Shown in pieces: positions 7,900 through 17,009 of a stretch of DNA of 64,000 nucleotides. Below the pieces are notes generated by a model that saw only the letters and a program-made list of their open reading frames with translations, was not told the DNA's origin and searched no databases. A program made the position numbers and the translations under genes. Each line of letters opens with the position of its first letter. The first letter of the stretch is position 1. The stretch is from Arcicella rosea (GTDB lineage Bacteria; Bacteroidota; Bacteroidia; Cytophagales; Spirosomataceae), in contig NZ_JACHKT010000005.1 of the NCBI RefSeq assembly GCF_014204325.1, positions 1-64,000 of the forward strand, in the 5' to 3' direction.

Positions 7900-10263
7900 A
7901 TGAAAAACTTTTGGCATAATTTAGCCCTCTCCATTCTAAAATACCGACTTTCTTATTTATCTGCGGTGATTGCTCTTGCGATTTTCATGACGATAATGGC
8001 GTCAAAAACACAAGTATCTAGCGAATTACCAAAGATTCTTCCTCAATCAGACGAACGTTTTCAACTGTATGAATCATTCAAAAAGAGATTCGGTGAAGAT
8101 GGTTCTGTGATGGTGATTGGTGTTGAAACGAATAAAATGTTTCAATTAGGTTTTTTCCAACAATGGCAAGATTTAGCAACGGAAATCAAAACAGTAAAAG
8201 GAATCAAAACGGTAGTGTATGCTGGCAATATTCCCAGAGTAGAAAAAGATGATTCTTTAAAACGTTTTATCACGAAAAATCTTATTGGCCAAAGAGCGAC
8301 CTCGCAGATTGAAGTAGATTCTGTGAAAGCAAAATTGGACAAACTACCATTTTACAAAGGATTTATCATCAACGAAGAAGGAAATGTGCATTTGATGATG
8401 ATTACTTTTGACCAAAGTGCCATCAATGATAAAAGTAGAGTAGAAGCTGTAAAAAAGATAAAAGTAATCGCTCAAAACTTTGAAGAAAAAGCGAAAACAG
8501 AGCTTCACCTTTCAGGAATGCCTTTTATTCGTACGGAAATGACGGCTCAGATTACAAATGAATTAGGTATTTTTCTGGTTTTAGCCATTGTTGTTACTTC
8601 GTTGATTTTGTTGGTGTTTTTCAAAAATATCAAAGTGATGTTGGTGGCTTTGGTAGTTGTGTTGATTGGTATTGTATCGGCTTTAGGAATTATCGTGTTA
8701 TTTGGCTTTAAAATTTCTATTATTTCAGGACTAATTCCGCCTTTGGTAGTAGTAATTGGAGTACCCAATGCCATTTTTATTGTCAATAAATACCACGAAG
8801 AATATGCAAACCACGGCGACCAATGGTTGGCTTTGAAAGTAAGTATCGAAAAAATTGGACAAACATTAGTACTTTCTAATCTTACAACAGCGATTGGTTT
8901 TGGGGTTTTTGCTTTTACAGGAAGTATTTTTTTAATGGAATTTGGGATAGTTGCCGCCATTAATGTGATGTTGACTTATGCTATTTCATTGATTTTGATT
9001 CCGATTATGTTTAGTTATTTAGCACCACCTTCTACTAAACATACTTCACGTTTAGAATCTGGTAGAATTGCTAAAATCTTGTTAGGCATAGACCGTTGGG
9101 TTAATCACCGTCGAACAGTTATTTACTTGATTATTCTTACAATCATTGGAGTTTCGCTATATGGAACAACCAAAATAAAATCAATTGGTTACATTGTAGA
9201 TGACTTGACGAAAGACAATCCGATTTATACAGATTTAAAATTTATTGAGAAAAATTTCAAAGGAATTATGCCTTTTGAAGTAGCTATTGATACTTATGAA
9301 GCTGGAAGAGTAATGAATTCCCCAGAACTTTTTACGAAAATAAAAAGAATGGAAAAAGAATTTGCTAAGTATCCAGAATTTACAAAACCTGTTTCATTGG
9401 TTACTGCCGCTAAATTTATTTATCAGGCTTATCGTGGTGGTGACCCGAAATACTTTATTTTGCCGGGTATCGACGAACTCGCAAAACTAAAAGAGTATAA
9501 CTCAAGTCTTTCTGGGAAGCAAAATTTAGCGAAAGGATTTATTGATTCAACCAAGCGTTATACTCGTGTTAGTTTTCAAATTGCTGACTGTGGAACGGTT
9601 CGTACCAATGAACTTATTAGAGAATTGCAGCCGAAAATTGATACAATTTTCAATTATAATGCTGAAACGAATGAGTTTTATAAGAAAGGCGATAAACGTG
9701 GTTATGATGCAGAAATCACGGGAAACAGTGTAATTTATGCTTGGCAAAATGATTATTTACAAGGCAATTTAGTAGAAAGTACACTACAAGCCATTTTCTT
9801 GATTTGTATCATTATGGCATTGCTTTTCCGTTCTTGGAAAATGGTTTTTATCTCTACTTTACCAAGTTTAATTCCACTTTTGATTACAGCGGGTTTGATG
9901 GGTTTCTTTGATATTCATTTAAAATACTCTACTATTTTGATTTTTTCAATCGCTTTCGGGATTTCGTCAGACGGTACTATTTATTTCTTGACTCGTTATA
10001 AAGATGAATTATTGAATAAAAACAGAACAGTAAAAGAAGCCATCTCAGAAACTATTTTGAATACAGGTGTTTCGATGTTTTATACAGCAATTGTCTTGTT
10101 TACAGGCTTTTTCATTTTTACAGCCTCAACTTTCAAAGGAACTCAATCCTTAGGAATACTAATTTCTATCACATTACTGATGGCGATGATTTGCAATTTG
10201 GTATTACTTCCAGCTTTCTTGATGACACTCAATAAACGTGAAAGTAAAAAGCTTTTGAAATAA
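7900..10263 (+). CDS. RND-superfamily exporter (MMPL/HAE3 type)
   Basis: An inner-membrane proton-driven transporter of 787 residues. It has the duplicated RND layout: a first helix, a roughly 190-residue periplasmic loop, a block of five or six helices (about 220-400) including the LVVVIGVPNAIFIVNKYHEE segment, then a second helix, loop and helix block ending with GISSDGTIYFLTRYKDE. Members of this HAE3 group are thought to move lipids or hydrophobic molecules; the substrate here is unknown. It starts 3 nt after meaB and forms the end of the ispD-meaB-exporter transcription unit. Confidence 0.88.
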   Translation: MKNFWHNLALSILKYRLSYLSAVIALAIFMTIMASKTQVSSELPKILPQSDERFQLYESFKKRFGEDGSVMVIGVETNKMFQLGFFQQWQDLATEIKTVKGIKTVVYAGNIPRVEKDDSLKRFITKNLIGQRATSQIEVDSVKAKLDKLPFYKGFIINEEGNVHLMMITFDQSAINDKSRVEAVKKIKVIAQNFEEKAKTELHLSGMPFIRTEMTAQITNELGIFLVLAIVVTSLILLVFFKNIKVMLVALVVVLIGIVSALGIIVLFGFKISIISGLIPPLVVVIGVPNAIFIVNKYHEEYANHGDQWLALKVSIEKIGQTLVLSNLTTAIGFGVFAFTGSIFLMEFGIVAAINVMLTYAISLILIPIMFSYLAPPSTKHTSRLESGRIAKILLGIDRWVNHRRTVIYLIILTIIGVSLYGTTKIKSIGYIVDDLTKDNPIYTDLKFIEKNFKGIMPFEVAIDTYEAGRVMNSPELFTKIKRMEKEFAKYPEFTKPVSLVTAAKFIYQAYRGGDPKYFILPGIDELAKLKEYNSSLSGKQNLAKGFIDSTKRYTRVSFQIADCGTVRTNELIRELQPKIDTIFNYNAETNEFYKKGDKRGYDAEITGNSVIYAWQNDYLQGNLVESTLQAIFLICIIMALLFRSWKMVFISTLPSLIPLLITAGLMGFFDIHLKYSTILIFSIAFGISSDGTIYFLTRYKDELLNKNRTVKEAISETILNTGVSMFYTAIVLFTGFFIFTASTFKGTQSLGILISITLLMAMICNLVLLPAFLMTLNKRESKKLLK

Positions 10264-10349
10264 TGAAGAGTTATTAAATATGAATTAAGAGATTTTAATT
10301 TGGTTAGTGGCTGAAGCTTAGAGTTTACAGCTACTAACTTTCTTTGCGA

Positions 10350-11534
10350 ATGGAAAAACAACCATCAATATATACTACTCAGTTTTGGTTACTTTGTCTC
10401 AGTAATTTTCTTTTTTCTGCTAGTTTTCAAATGATGATTCCAGAATTGCCCGATTATTTGGGTTCGATGGGAGGAAAAGAATACATTGGTTATATCATTG
10501 CTTTATTTACGCTTACCGCAGGTTTTGCTCGTCCTTTTTCTGGTAAATTGACGGACACCATCGGTAGAGTACCTGTGATGGCTTTTGGTTCAATCGTTTG
10601 TTTTGTTTGCGGAGGTTTGTATCCTTTTGTTCATACAATTGCAGGTTTTTTATTACTTCGATTTTTACATGGATTTTCCACAGGGACCAAACCAACAGCA
10701 ACTTCGGCCTACGTTGCAGATATTATTCCAGAGGATAGAAGAGGAGAAGCACAAGGAATGCTAGGTATTTTTACAGCAACTGGTATGTCAATCGGACCAA
10801 GTATTGGAAGTTATTTAACCGATTGGACGTCTATCAATGTGATGTTTTTTACTTCATCGGCTTTCGCACTATTATCTATTTTGATATTGCTCAATATGCG
10901 AGAAACCCTTCCTGTAACTCAGAAAGAGGCTTTTTCGCTTAAATTATTTAAAATTGGTTGGAAAGATGTTTTTGAACCTAGAGTAATTCCTGCTTTTACG
11001 GTAATGCTTTTGGTGTCTTTTTCTTCTGGAGTATTATTGACACTTGTGCCAGACCAGACCAAACTGTTAGGTATTACCAACAAAGGACTTTTCTTTACCA
11101 TTTATACGATTTCTTCGCTGACGGTCAGATTGTTTTTTTCAAAATCATCAGATAAGTATGGACGAATTCCAATCCTAATGATTTCATCAGCCATTTTAGT
11201 TTTTTCAATGATACTTTGTGCTTTGACGAGTTCTTTTTGGGTATTCATATTAGCGTCTATTTTGTTTGGTTTCTCGTGGGGATTCAATACGCCCACTTTA
11301 ATGGCTTGGACGGTTGACTTATCTGATGAACATTATCGAGGAAGAGCAGTAGCTACAACGTATATAGCTTTAGAAGCTGGAATCGGTTTAGGAGCATTAT
11401 TTGCAGGACAAATTTATCAAGGCAAAGTAGAAAACATCATTATCCCATATTTTCTTGCTGCTTTTTTTGCATTCGCTTCTTTGGTATATTTATTTTTCAA
11501 ACAAAAAAGAGGCGTTTTTTTACTTGAATCTTAG
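10350..11534 (+). CDS. MFS transporter (drug/sugar efflux type)
   Basis: A 12-helix major facilitator protein of about 394 residues. The helix 2-3 loop motif GKLTDTIGRVPV and the matching half-repeat SDKYGRIPI are visible. ATG at 10350 is preferred over an in-frame TTG 6 nt upstream. The preceding 86 bp contain a 10-bp inverted repeat with one mismatch at 10304-10337. Substrate unknown; efflux is likely from general resemblance. Confidence 0.88.
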   Translation: MEKQPSIYTTQFWLLCLSNFLFSASFQMMIPELPDYLGSMGGKEYIGYIIALFTLTAGFARPFSGKLTDTIGRVPVMAFGSIVCFVCGGLYPFVHTIAGFLLLRFLHGFSTGTKPTATSAYVADIIPEDRRGEAQGMLGIFTATGMSIGPSIGSYLTDWTSINVMFFTSSAFALLSILILLNMRETLPVTQKEAFSLKLFKIGWKDVFEPRVIPAFTVMLLVSFSSGVLLTLVPDQTKLLGITNKGLFFTIYTISSLTVRLFFSKSSDKYGRIPILMISSAILVFSMILCALTSSFWVFILASILFGFSWGFNTPTLMAWTVDLSDEHYRGRAVATTYIALEAGIGLGALFAGQIYQGKVENIIIPYFLAAFFAFASLVYLFFKQKRGVFLLES

Positions 11535-11577
11535 TCTTCGATGAATCAATTTTTACATAAATATTCAATTAAATATC

Positions 11578-11760
11578 ATGGTTTTTGAACAGTATCTCGA
11601 ACAAAAAAATATAGATTCCGAAAAATTTCTTTGGGGTAATCCAGAAGAATTTCAAGACCTAAAAGTGATTTTTAACCAAGTAAATCCAGAGAGTTTTACG
11701 GCTCAAAAGAAGTTTTTGATCAATAAACTTCGTCGAAAATATCAGTTGAAAACCTTTTGA
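11578..11760 (+). CDS. Small conserved-looking protein, function unknown
   Basis: A 60-residue ORF with a clean ATG, 43 bp after the MFS gene. It encodes a charged soluble protein with a putative helical C-terminus (SFTAQKKFLINKLRRKYQLK) and no signal peptide or membrane segment. The composition looks coding-like rather than random, and its position suggests co-transcription with the transporter. I do not recognise the family. Confidence 0.55.
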   Translation: MVFEQYLEQKNIDSEKFLWGNPEEFQDLKVIFNQVNPESFTAQKKFLINKLRRKYQLKTF

Positions 11761-11948
11761 GTAAACAGTTTCTTTATCTTAAAGAAGTAACAAGCACTTT
11801 TAACTGCAAAACAATAATTGTAATTATTTATAGTATATTTATAATTATTAAAATAAAACGGTATTATTCTACTTGTTGAAATTCCTTTCTTTTAAACTTT
11901 GCCAAGACGAATATCTAAATCATTGTACTTTTTTAAGAATAAAAATTC

Positions 11949-13574
11949 ATGTCATCTGTAAAAAACTTAGAAGCACTATTTCCGACCGAAGCTCAGATTC
12001 CTGCGGAATATAACCTCACTGAGCCGATTGAGCAAAGGGAGTATTTAGTAAACGGTGAGATGCGCCAATGGGCTGGTAAAACCCAAGACGTTTGGTCTCC
12101 GATTTATGTTCAAACGGCAAATGGTTTAGAACAAAAAAGAATCGGTTCGTACCCAATCACGAATCCAGAAGATGCAATGGAGATTTTGGATGCTGCTGTT
12201 AAAGCTTTTGACCACGGTCGTGGCGAGTGGCCTTCAATGTCTGTAGCCCATCGTATTGAATGCGTTGAGAAATTCACGCAGCAAATGATTACGAAACGTG
12301 ATGAAGTAGTGAAATTATTGATGTGGGAAATCGGTAAATCTTTAGGAGATTCACAAAAAGAATTCGACCGTACCGTTCAATATATTTATGATACAATTGG
12401 TGCTTTGAAAGACATCGACCGTAATTCTTCAAGATTTATGATTGAAGAAGGAATTATCGGACAGGTTCGTCGTTCGCCACTTGGTATTGTTTTGTGTATG
12501 GGACCATTCAATTATCCATTGAATGAAACATTTACGACTTTAATCCCAGCGTTGATTATGGGAAATATCGTGATGTTCAAGCCACCAAAACATGGGACTT
12601 TATTGCATTATCCATTGCTAGAAGCTTTCCGTACTTCATTCCCTGCTGGTGTAATCAACACTATTTATGGTCGTGGAAATTCGGTAGTTCCGCAATTGAT
12701 GGAATCTGGTAGAATTGATGCTTTGACTTTGATTGGTTCGTCGAAAGTAGCGGATAAATTGAAAAAAATGCACCCCAAAGTAAACCGTTTGAGAGCAATT
12801 TTAGGACTAGATGCTAAAAATGCTGCCATTGTTACTGAAAGTGCAGATTTAGAATTAGCCGTGAAAGAATGTATGTTAGGTTCATTGTCGTTCAACGGTC
12901 AGCGTTGTACAGCTTTGAAAATGATGTGGGTTCACGAATCGTTGGTTGATGCTTTCAACAAACGTATGTCAGAAGAAATTGGCAAGTTGAAATTGGGTAT
13001 GATGTGGGAAAAAGGAGTAAACATTACGCCACTTCCTGAACCAAACAAACCAGCATATTTAAAAGAATTGATTGAAGATGCCATAGCACATGGTGCAAAA
13101 GTAATCAACGAAGGTGGTGGAGAATCGTTCAAATCAATTGTTTACCCAGCATTGGTATATCCTGTGACTAGAGAAATGAAAGTATGGCATGAAGAGCAAT
13201 TTGGCCCATTAGTTCCAGTTGTAGCATTCAGCGATATTCAAGAGCCAATCAATTATTTAATTGAATCATCTCATGGACAACAAGTATCTATTTTCAGTAA
13301 AGATGTACACCAAATTTCTGAATTAATGGATGTTGCCGTTCACCAAGTTTCTCGTGTAAATATTAACTCACAATGTCAGCGTGGACCAGATGGTTTCCCA
13401 TTCACTGGTCGTAAAGATTCAGCAGAAGGAACACTCTCAGTAACAGCGGCTTTACGTTCGTTCTCAATTAGAACGGTAGTAGCAACAAAAGAAACAACAG
13501 AGAACAAAGCAATCATTAACCAAATTGTAGAAAACCAAGAATCAACATTCCTTTCTACTCGTTTTATTTGGTAG
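11949..13574 (+). CDS. Aldehyde dehydrogenase, GapN-like (NADP-dependent glyceraldehyde-3-phosphate dehydrogenase family)
   Basis: An ALDH-superfamily enzyme of 541 residues, most similar by motif to non-phosphorylating GAPDH. The catalytic cysteine sits in FNGQRCTALK (Cys320), a GapN-type signature. PFNYPLNETF and the C-terminal QRGPDGFPFTGRKDSA block also fit. An oddity is that the usual ELGG(K/N)D general-base segment reads GLDAKN, so the catalytic glutamate is replaced by Gly286; Asp288 is nearby. This may be a feature of a Bacteroidota subfamily. If active, the enzyme would bypass phosphoglycerate kinase and generate NADPH. Monocistronic, followed by a strong terminator. Confidence 0.8.
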   Translation: MSSVKNLEALFPTEAQIPAEYNLTEPIEQREYLVNGEMRQWAGKTQDVWSPIYVQTANGLEQKRIGSYPITNPEDAMEILDAAVKAFDHGRGEWPSMSVAHRIECVEKFTQQMITKRDEVVKLLMWEIGKSLGDSQKEFDRTVQYIYDTIGALKDIDRNSSRFMIEEGIIGQVRRSPLGIVLCMGPFNYPLNETFTTLIPALIMGNIVMFKPPKHGTLLHYPLLEAFRTSFPAGVINTIYGRGNSVVPQLMESGRIDALTLIGSSKVADKLKKMHPKVNRLRAILGLDAKNAAIVTESADLELAVKECMLGSLSFNGQRCTALKMMWVHESLVDAFNKRMSEEIGKLKLGMMWEKGVNITPLPEPNKPAYLKELIEDAIAHGAKVINEGGGESFKSIVYPALVYPVTREMKVWHEEQFGPLVPVVAFSDIQEPINYLIESSHGQQVSIFSKDVHQISELMDVAVHQVSRVNINSQCQRGPDGFPFTGRKDSAEGTLSVTAALRSFSIRTVVATKETTENKAIINQIVENQESTFLSTRFIW

Positions 13575-13578
13575 TTGA

Positions 13579-13613
13579 CAGCTTTAAGTCTTGAGCGATG
13601 AGCTTTGAGATTT
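13579..13613. repeat. 7-bp periodic intergenic repeat
   Basis: Five heptads (cagcttt, aagtctt, gagcgat, gagcttt, gagattt) lie directly after the aldehyde dehydrogenase stop codon and before its terminator. Confidence 0.5.
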
Positions 13614-13621
13614 TATAAAGA

Positions 13622-13657
13622 AAAACCTGCAAAGAAATAAATCTTTGCAGGTTTTTT
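13622..13657 (+). terminator. Strong rho-independent terminator
   Basis: A 13-bp perfect stem (aaaacctgcaaag / ctttgcaggtttt) with an 8-nt loop and T-run, ending the aldehyde dehydrogenase transcript. Confidence 0.9.
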
Positions 13658-13730
13658 ATTTTTGAATAAGATTTTGATACTTTGTTTTCTTGAATTAAAT
13701 GGAATTTTAGTAGCTTGAAATTGGAGCAAA

Positions 13731-13770
13731 AAAAAATTGTCATCTAAGCTTTACTTGAATGACAATTTTT
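13731..13770 (-). terminator. Terminator for the A-type Fe-S carrier gene
   Basis: Inverted repeat aaaattgtcat / atgacaatttt. Read on the minus strand it ends in a long T-run, 18 bp after the stop of the carrier gene at 13789. Confidence 0.75.
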
Positions 13771-13788
13771 ACAAATATTAATGATTTT

Positions 13789-14115
13789 TTAAACAGAGAA
13801 ACTTTCGCCACATCCGCAAGTACGAGTTGCATTTGGATTTTTGAATTGAAAGCCTTTACCATTTAAACCGTCTGAAAAATCAAGTTCCGTACCTGCTAAA
13901 TAAAGAATTGATTTTTTGTCAACCATAATTTTTACGCCTTTATCTTCAAAAACCATATCGGTTGTTTGTGGTTGAGATGCAAAATCAAGATTATACATCA
14001 AGCCCGAACATCCTCCTCCTTCCACGGCAACTCTAACATTAAAGTCGCTAGTAAGTCCTTCTTTTTGACGTAGTTCTATGATTTTATTGGCTGCTATTTC
14101 TGTGATCGTTACCAT
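13789..14115 (-). CDS. A-type iron-sulfur carrier (IscA/SufA/ErpA family)
   Basis: A small cytoplasmic protein that accepts Fe-S clusters from a scaffold and passes them to target apoproteins. The three conserved cysteines are visible in GGGCSGLMY and the C-terminal CGCGE motif. The ATG at 14115 gives a 108-residue protein starting VTITEIAANKI, the usual A-type N-terminus; the ATG at 14160 adds an atypical polar extension. It lies about 3 kb from the suf operon and points the other way, so it is not part of that transcript, but it probably works with it. Confidence 0.9.
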   Translation of the reverse strand: MVTITEIAANKIIELRQKEGLTSDFNVRVAVEGGGCSGLMYNLDFASQPQTTDMVFEDKGVKIMVDKKSILYLAGTELDFSDGLNGKGFQFKNPNATRTCGCGESFSV

Positions 14116-14210
14116 ATCGTTATTAAAATTTATATCATGTTGTTGTTTTTCAAACGACAAAGTTAATCTGAAAGTTCATTGAAAACATTGTTGTGGAATT
14201 CAATTTAAAA

Positions 14211-15140
14211 TTATTTCAGTGGTAAATGTACTTCTGCCATCATACAACGAGCAGAACCGCCACCATTTCCTTCTATCATCGAAAGGTCGAAATGATGAAT
14301 GGTACAGTAATCTTCGAGAATTTTTATTTGTGAAGAAGTTAATGAATAATACGCTGCATTAGACATCACTAACATTTTATCTCCTTTTTCGCTTCTTACT
14401 TCAAGCATGTTGCCAGCGAATTGATTCATTTGTTCCAGCGTAATTTCAACTATTCTTTTACCATTTGATTCTAGTGAATTTCTCAATTGCAAACGCTCAT
14501 CTAAGTCTGGAACAGCTTCCAAACAAACTACTGAAAACATATCGCCAACACACATCAAAACATTGGTGTGGTAAATTTGCTTGCCATTTCCATCTACTGC
14601 TTCAAAAGCTACAATTTGATAATTCGTTTTCAAAGCAAATTCAGCCAATACTTCTTGATGGGTTCTTGGTGAAATACAGGCGTAAGCAATTTTATTTTTA
14701 CGGTCAAAAACCATTGAACCTGTTCCTTCCAAGAATTTCTCTTCTTGTTCAAAAGACGACAAATCAATGATTTTATTGACATAAAATTTCTCTTGAAGGC
14801 TATTTACAATTTCTTCTCTACGCTCTAATCGTCTATTTTCTGCCTGCATCGGGTAAAGCATTACTGTACCGTCGTTATGAAACGAAATCCAATTGTTCGG
14901 AAAAATAGAATCAGGAGTATGCGGATCTGGTGTATCTTCAATAACGATAATATCAACGCCCGCTTTACGGAGTTGAGCCACCATTTCATCGAATTCTTTT
15001 AAAGCAATTTCTTGTGAACTAGCTTGCGTTTCTTTACCAAAAGCTTGATTTTGAAAAGCATTCGAAGTAGCAGTTTGTTCATTGAAACCAAAACGAACTG
15101 GACGAATCATTAAAATATGAGCAGTAGTTTGATTTTGCAT
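14211..15140 (-). CDS. ctlX: CtlX-like citrulline/dimethylarginine-type hydrolase (amidinotransferase superfamily)
   Basis: A guanidino-group-modifying enzyme of the DDAH/arginine deiminase fold, 309 residues. The N-terminal ILMIRPVRFGFNEQT block and the C-terminal nucleophile segment GNGGGSARCMMAEVHLP match the CtlX type, with the catalytic cysteine near residue 300. PDPHTPDSIFPNNWISFH is the conserved substrate-entry segment. It is 34 bp downstream of the arginine deiminase-like gene, so the two are probably co-transcribed in arginine or citrulline use. The exact substrate is inferred from resemblance. Confidence 0.8.
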   Translation of the reverse strand: MQNQTTAHILMIRPVRFGFNEQTATSNAFQNQAFGKETQASSQEIALKEFDEMVAQLRKAGVDIIVIEDTPDPHTPDSIFPNNWISFHNDGTVMLYPMQAENRRLERREEIVNSLQEKFYVNKIIDLSSFEQEEKFLEGTGSMVFDRKNKIAYACISPRTHQEVLAEFALKTNYQIVAFEAVDGNGKQIYHTNVLMCVGDMFSVVCLEAVPDLDERLQLRNSLESNGKRIVEITLEQMNQFAGNMLEVRSEKGDKMLVMSNAAYYSLTSSQIKILEDYCTIHHFDLSMIEGNGGGSARCMMAEVHLPLK

Positions 15141-15174
15141 GGCTTTTGAAATTGTTAATTAGTGCTTGTTTTGA

Positions 15175-16614
15175 TTATAGTTCACTTCTTAAAATGGGCA
15201 TCGACATACAGTGCGAGCCACCTCTTGCTCTTGAAAGCTCTGCTGAAGGAAGCATAATGAAAGTGTTTTGAATGGTTTCAGGAGAACGTTTTCCTGATTC
15301 AAAATCATTTAATAAATCCTCCATTTTAATGGTTTCAAATCCCATTTCTTTGAAAGCCTCAAGTGTTTTATCGTTTCTATCATAACCGATAACCACACCT
15401 TCTTTCACGGCTAACAAATTACAGGAATCCGTCCATTGTTCTCTGGCTCCATAAGGAAATTCATTATTTCCTGAATAAATAAACTTCACATCCAATGGTT
15501 GACAACCAAGGTCGTAAATAGAAATTTCGGTTAATAATTCTTCCAAACTTGCAATTTCACGAGGTTCATCAGCTTGTCCACGACGAAACTGAACAATATG
15601 TACTTGTTCTGCTTTTTTAGAAGGAAGCAAACCTGCCTTAATTAATACTTCATCTTCTGCTTTCAATTGTGGTTTTGCCAAAGAACCTAGCAAGACCCAA
15701 ACATTGCGTTTTACTTGCGTGAAAACCGTATCAATGTGCATATAATCACGTTTGTTAGGAATTTTCACCAAAGTGATTTTATCCACAATTTTCTTTTCAA
15801 ACAAGATTTTAATTACTTGTTTTGCTGCATTTACCGTTGTTCTTTCCGAAATACCAATCAGTAAATGGTTTTTAGCGACCATCATTACATCGCCACCTTC
15901 TAGCGTAGTTTGGGCTTCGTTGGCTTCGTATTCTGGTAGCAAGAAAAGCGTTTCATTATCTGGAATTTCAATCAAATTTTTACGAACCGCATCAAAAATC
16001 GGGTGATTAAAGAAAATATATTGTACCAATAACGCTTCACGAGTACGAGCCTGCTTTTTCGGACGATTCAACAAAATATGATTGTTGATAGTAATCCCAA
16101 TATCACGTGTAAAAATAAAATTTGGAATAGGAGGGAAAAGCATTTCGCCAGAAGGAGTACTTCCAGAAATTAATGTTTTAGCTAATTCGATAGGAGGAAG
16201 ATTGAACAATTCATCATGTGTAGTGTACCACTCTTTTTCAATGGCACAAGCAGCAGCAACGAGTTTCATCCTTACTAAATCATTCTCCAAAATATCAGAA
16301 AGTAATTTCTGAAGTTCAATTACTTTATCAGAATTGAAATATTCAGGGTTATCTGGCTTGAAAAAATTACGATCATTATCGGCATTAATAGTAGCCAATT
16401 TACCTTTTATCTTATCAGGGTCAAGAAAATAGAGTAATGTTTTTACATAAAAATCATATTCTTGACGGCGCATGGTATCTAAATGAACGATGTCTTCAAA
16501 AAGCCAATCTTGAGCTTTTGAAGGAACAACTTTACCTAAACCACTATCGGGACTATGAATGAGCAATCGCCTAAGCGTGCCAACTTCTGAAGATACTTGG
16601 ATGAGATTTTCCAT
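15175..16614 (-). CDS. Arginine deiminase family protein
   Basis: A 479-residue guanidine-modifying enzyme, longer than classical arginine deiminases (about 410). N-terminal LRRLLIHSPDSGLGKVVP, the EGGDVMMV acidic motif, YMHIDTVFTQ catalytic histidine segment and the C-terminal nucleophile loop RGGSHCMSMPI are all present, so catalysis is likely intact. Expected reaction: L-arginine to L-citrulline plus ammonia. It is the first gene of a likely two-gene unit with ctlX, which could use the citrulline. An insertion of about 70 residues between 80 and 150 explains the extra length. Confidence 0.82.
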   Translation of the reverse strand: MENLIQVSSEVGTLRRLLIHSPDSGLGKVVPSKAQDWLFEDIVHLDTMRRQEYDFYVKTLLYFLDPDKIKGKLATINADNDRNFFKPDNPEYFNSDKVIELQKLLSDILENDLVRMKLVAAACAIEKEWYTTHDELFNLPPIELAKTLISGSTPSGEMLFPPIPNFIFTRDIGITINNHILLNRPKKQARTREALLVQYIFFNHPIFDAVRKNLIEIPDNETLFLLPEYEANEAQTTLEGGDVMMVAKNHLLIGISERTTVNAAKQVIKILFEKKIVDKITLVKIPNKRDYMHIDTVFTQVKRNVWVLLGSLAKPQLKAEDEVLIKAGLLPSKKAEQVHIVQFRRGQADEPREIASLEELLTEISIYDLGCQPLDVKFIYSGNNEFPYGAREQWTDSCNLLAVKEGVVIGYDRNDKTLEAFKEMGFETIKMEDLLNDFESGKRSPETIQNTFIMLPSAELSRARGGSHCMSMPILRSEL

Positions 16615-17009
16615 AAAAATGATTGATGAAATCTGATTTCTCGCAAGTACTCATAATTTTTTAGCATTGTCAAGCCTGTTTTGAAAGGTAATTTTAAAAA
16701 CATAGCCTATTGAATTTAAACTAAGTTTTCGAGCAATAATTTTTTGAGAAAATAATTTTGCCCAATAAATTTTTAGTTGTTTTAGCTTTAATATAGCTAT
16801 TTTATCCTTAACAAAGCGTTAAAAATATAGTAATGACCAAACTTTTTTCATTTACTTAGAGTTGTTCTAAATAAAGTATAGTATTTAAAAAATACAATAT
16901 TTAATTTTGTATCATGATTGGGAAGTTTACAATTGAGTAATCATTTTGAAATACATCAATAGGTAAATGTTAATCTCCATCAATCAAGGTTTAGAAATTA
17001 ATAGATAAA
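16615..17009. other. Divergent region between arginine deiminase and sufC
   Basis: A 395-bp AT-rich spacer where sufB would normally be expected upstream of sufC. I find no coding remnant of sufB on either strand. It contains the candidate operator and promoter described at 16881-16909. Confidence 0.5.
16881..16909 (+). promoter_or_regulatory. Candidate suf promoter with palindromic operator
   Basis: A -7 element TAATTTTG lies at 16902-16909. A perfect palindrome gtattt-aaa-aaatac occupies 16881-16895, where the upstream promoter element should be, so a dimeric regulator could compete with RNA polymerase here. The palindrome is seen; the regulator is unknown. Confidence 0.35.
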
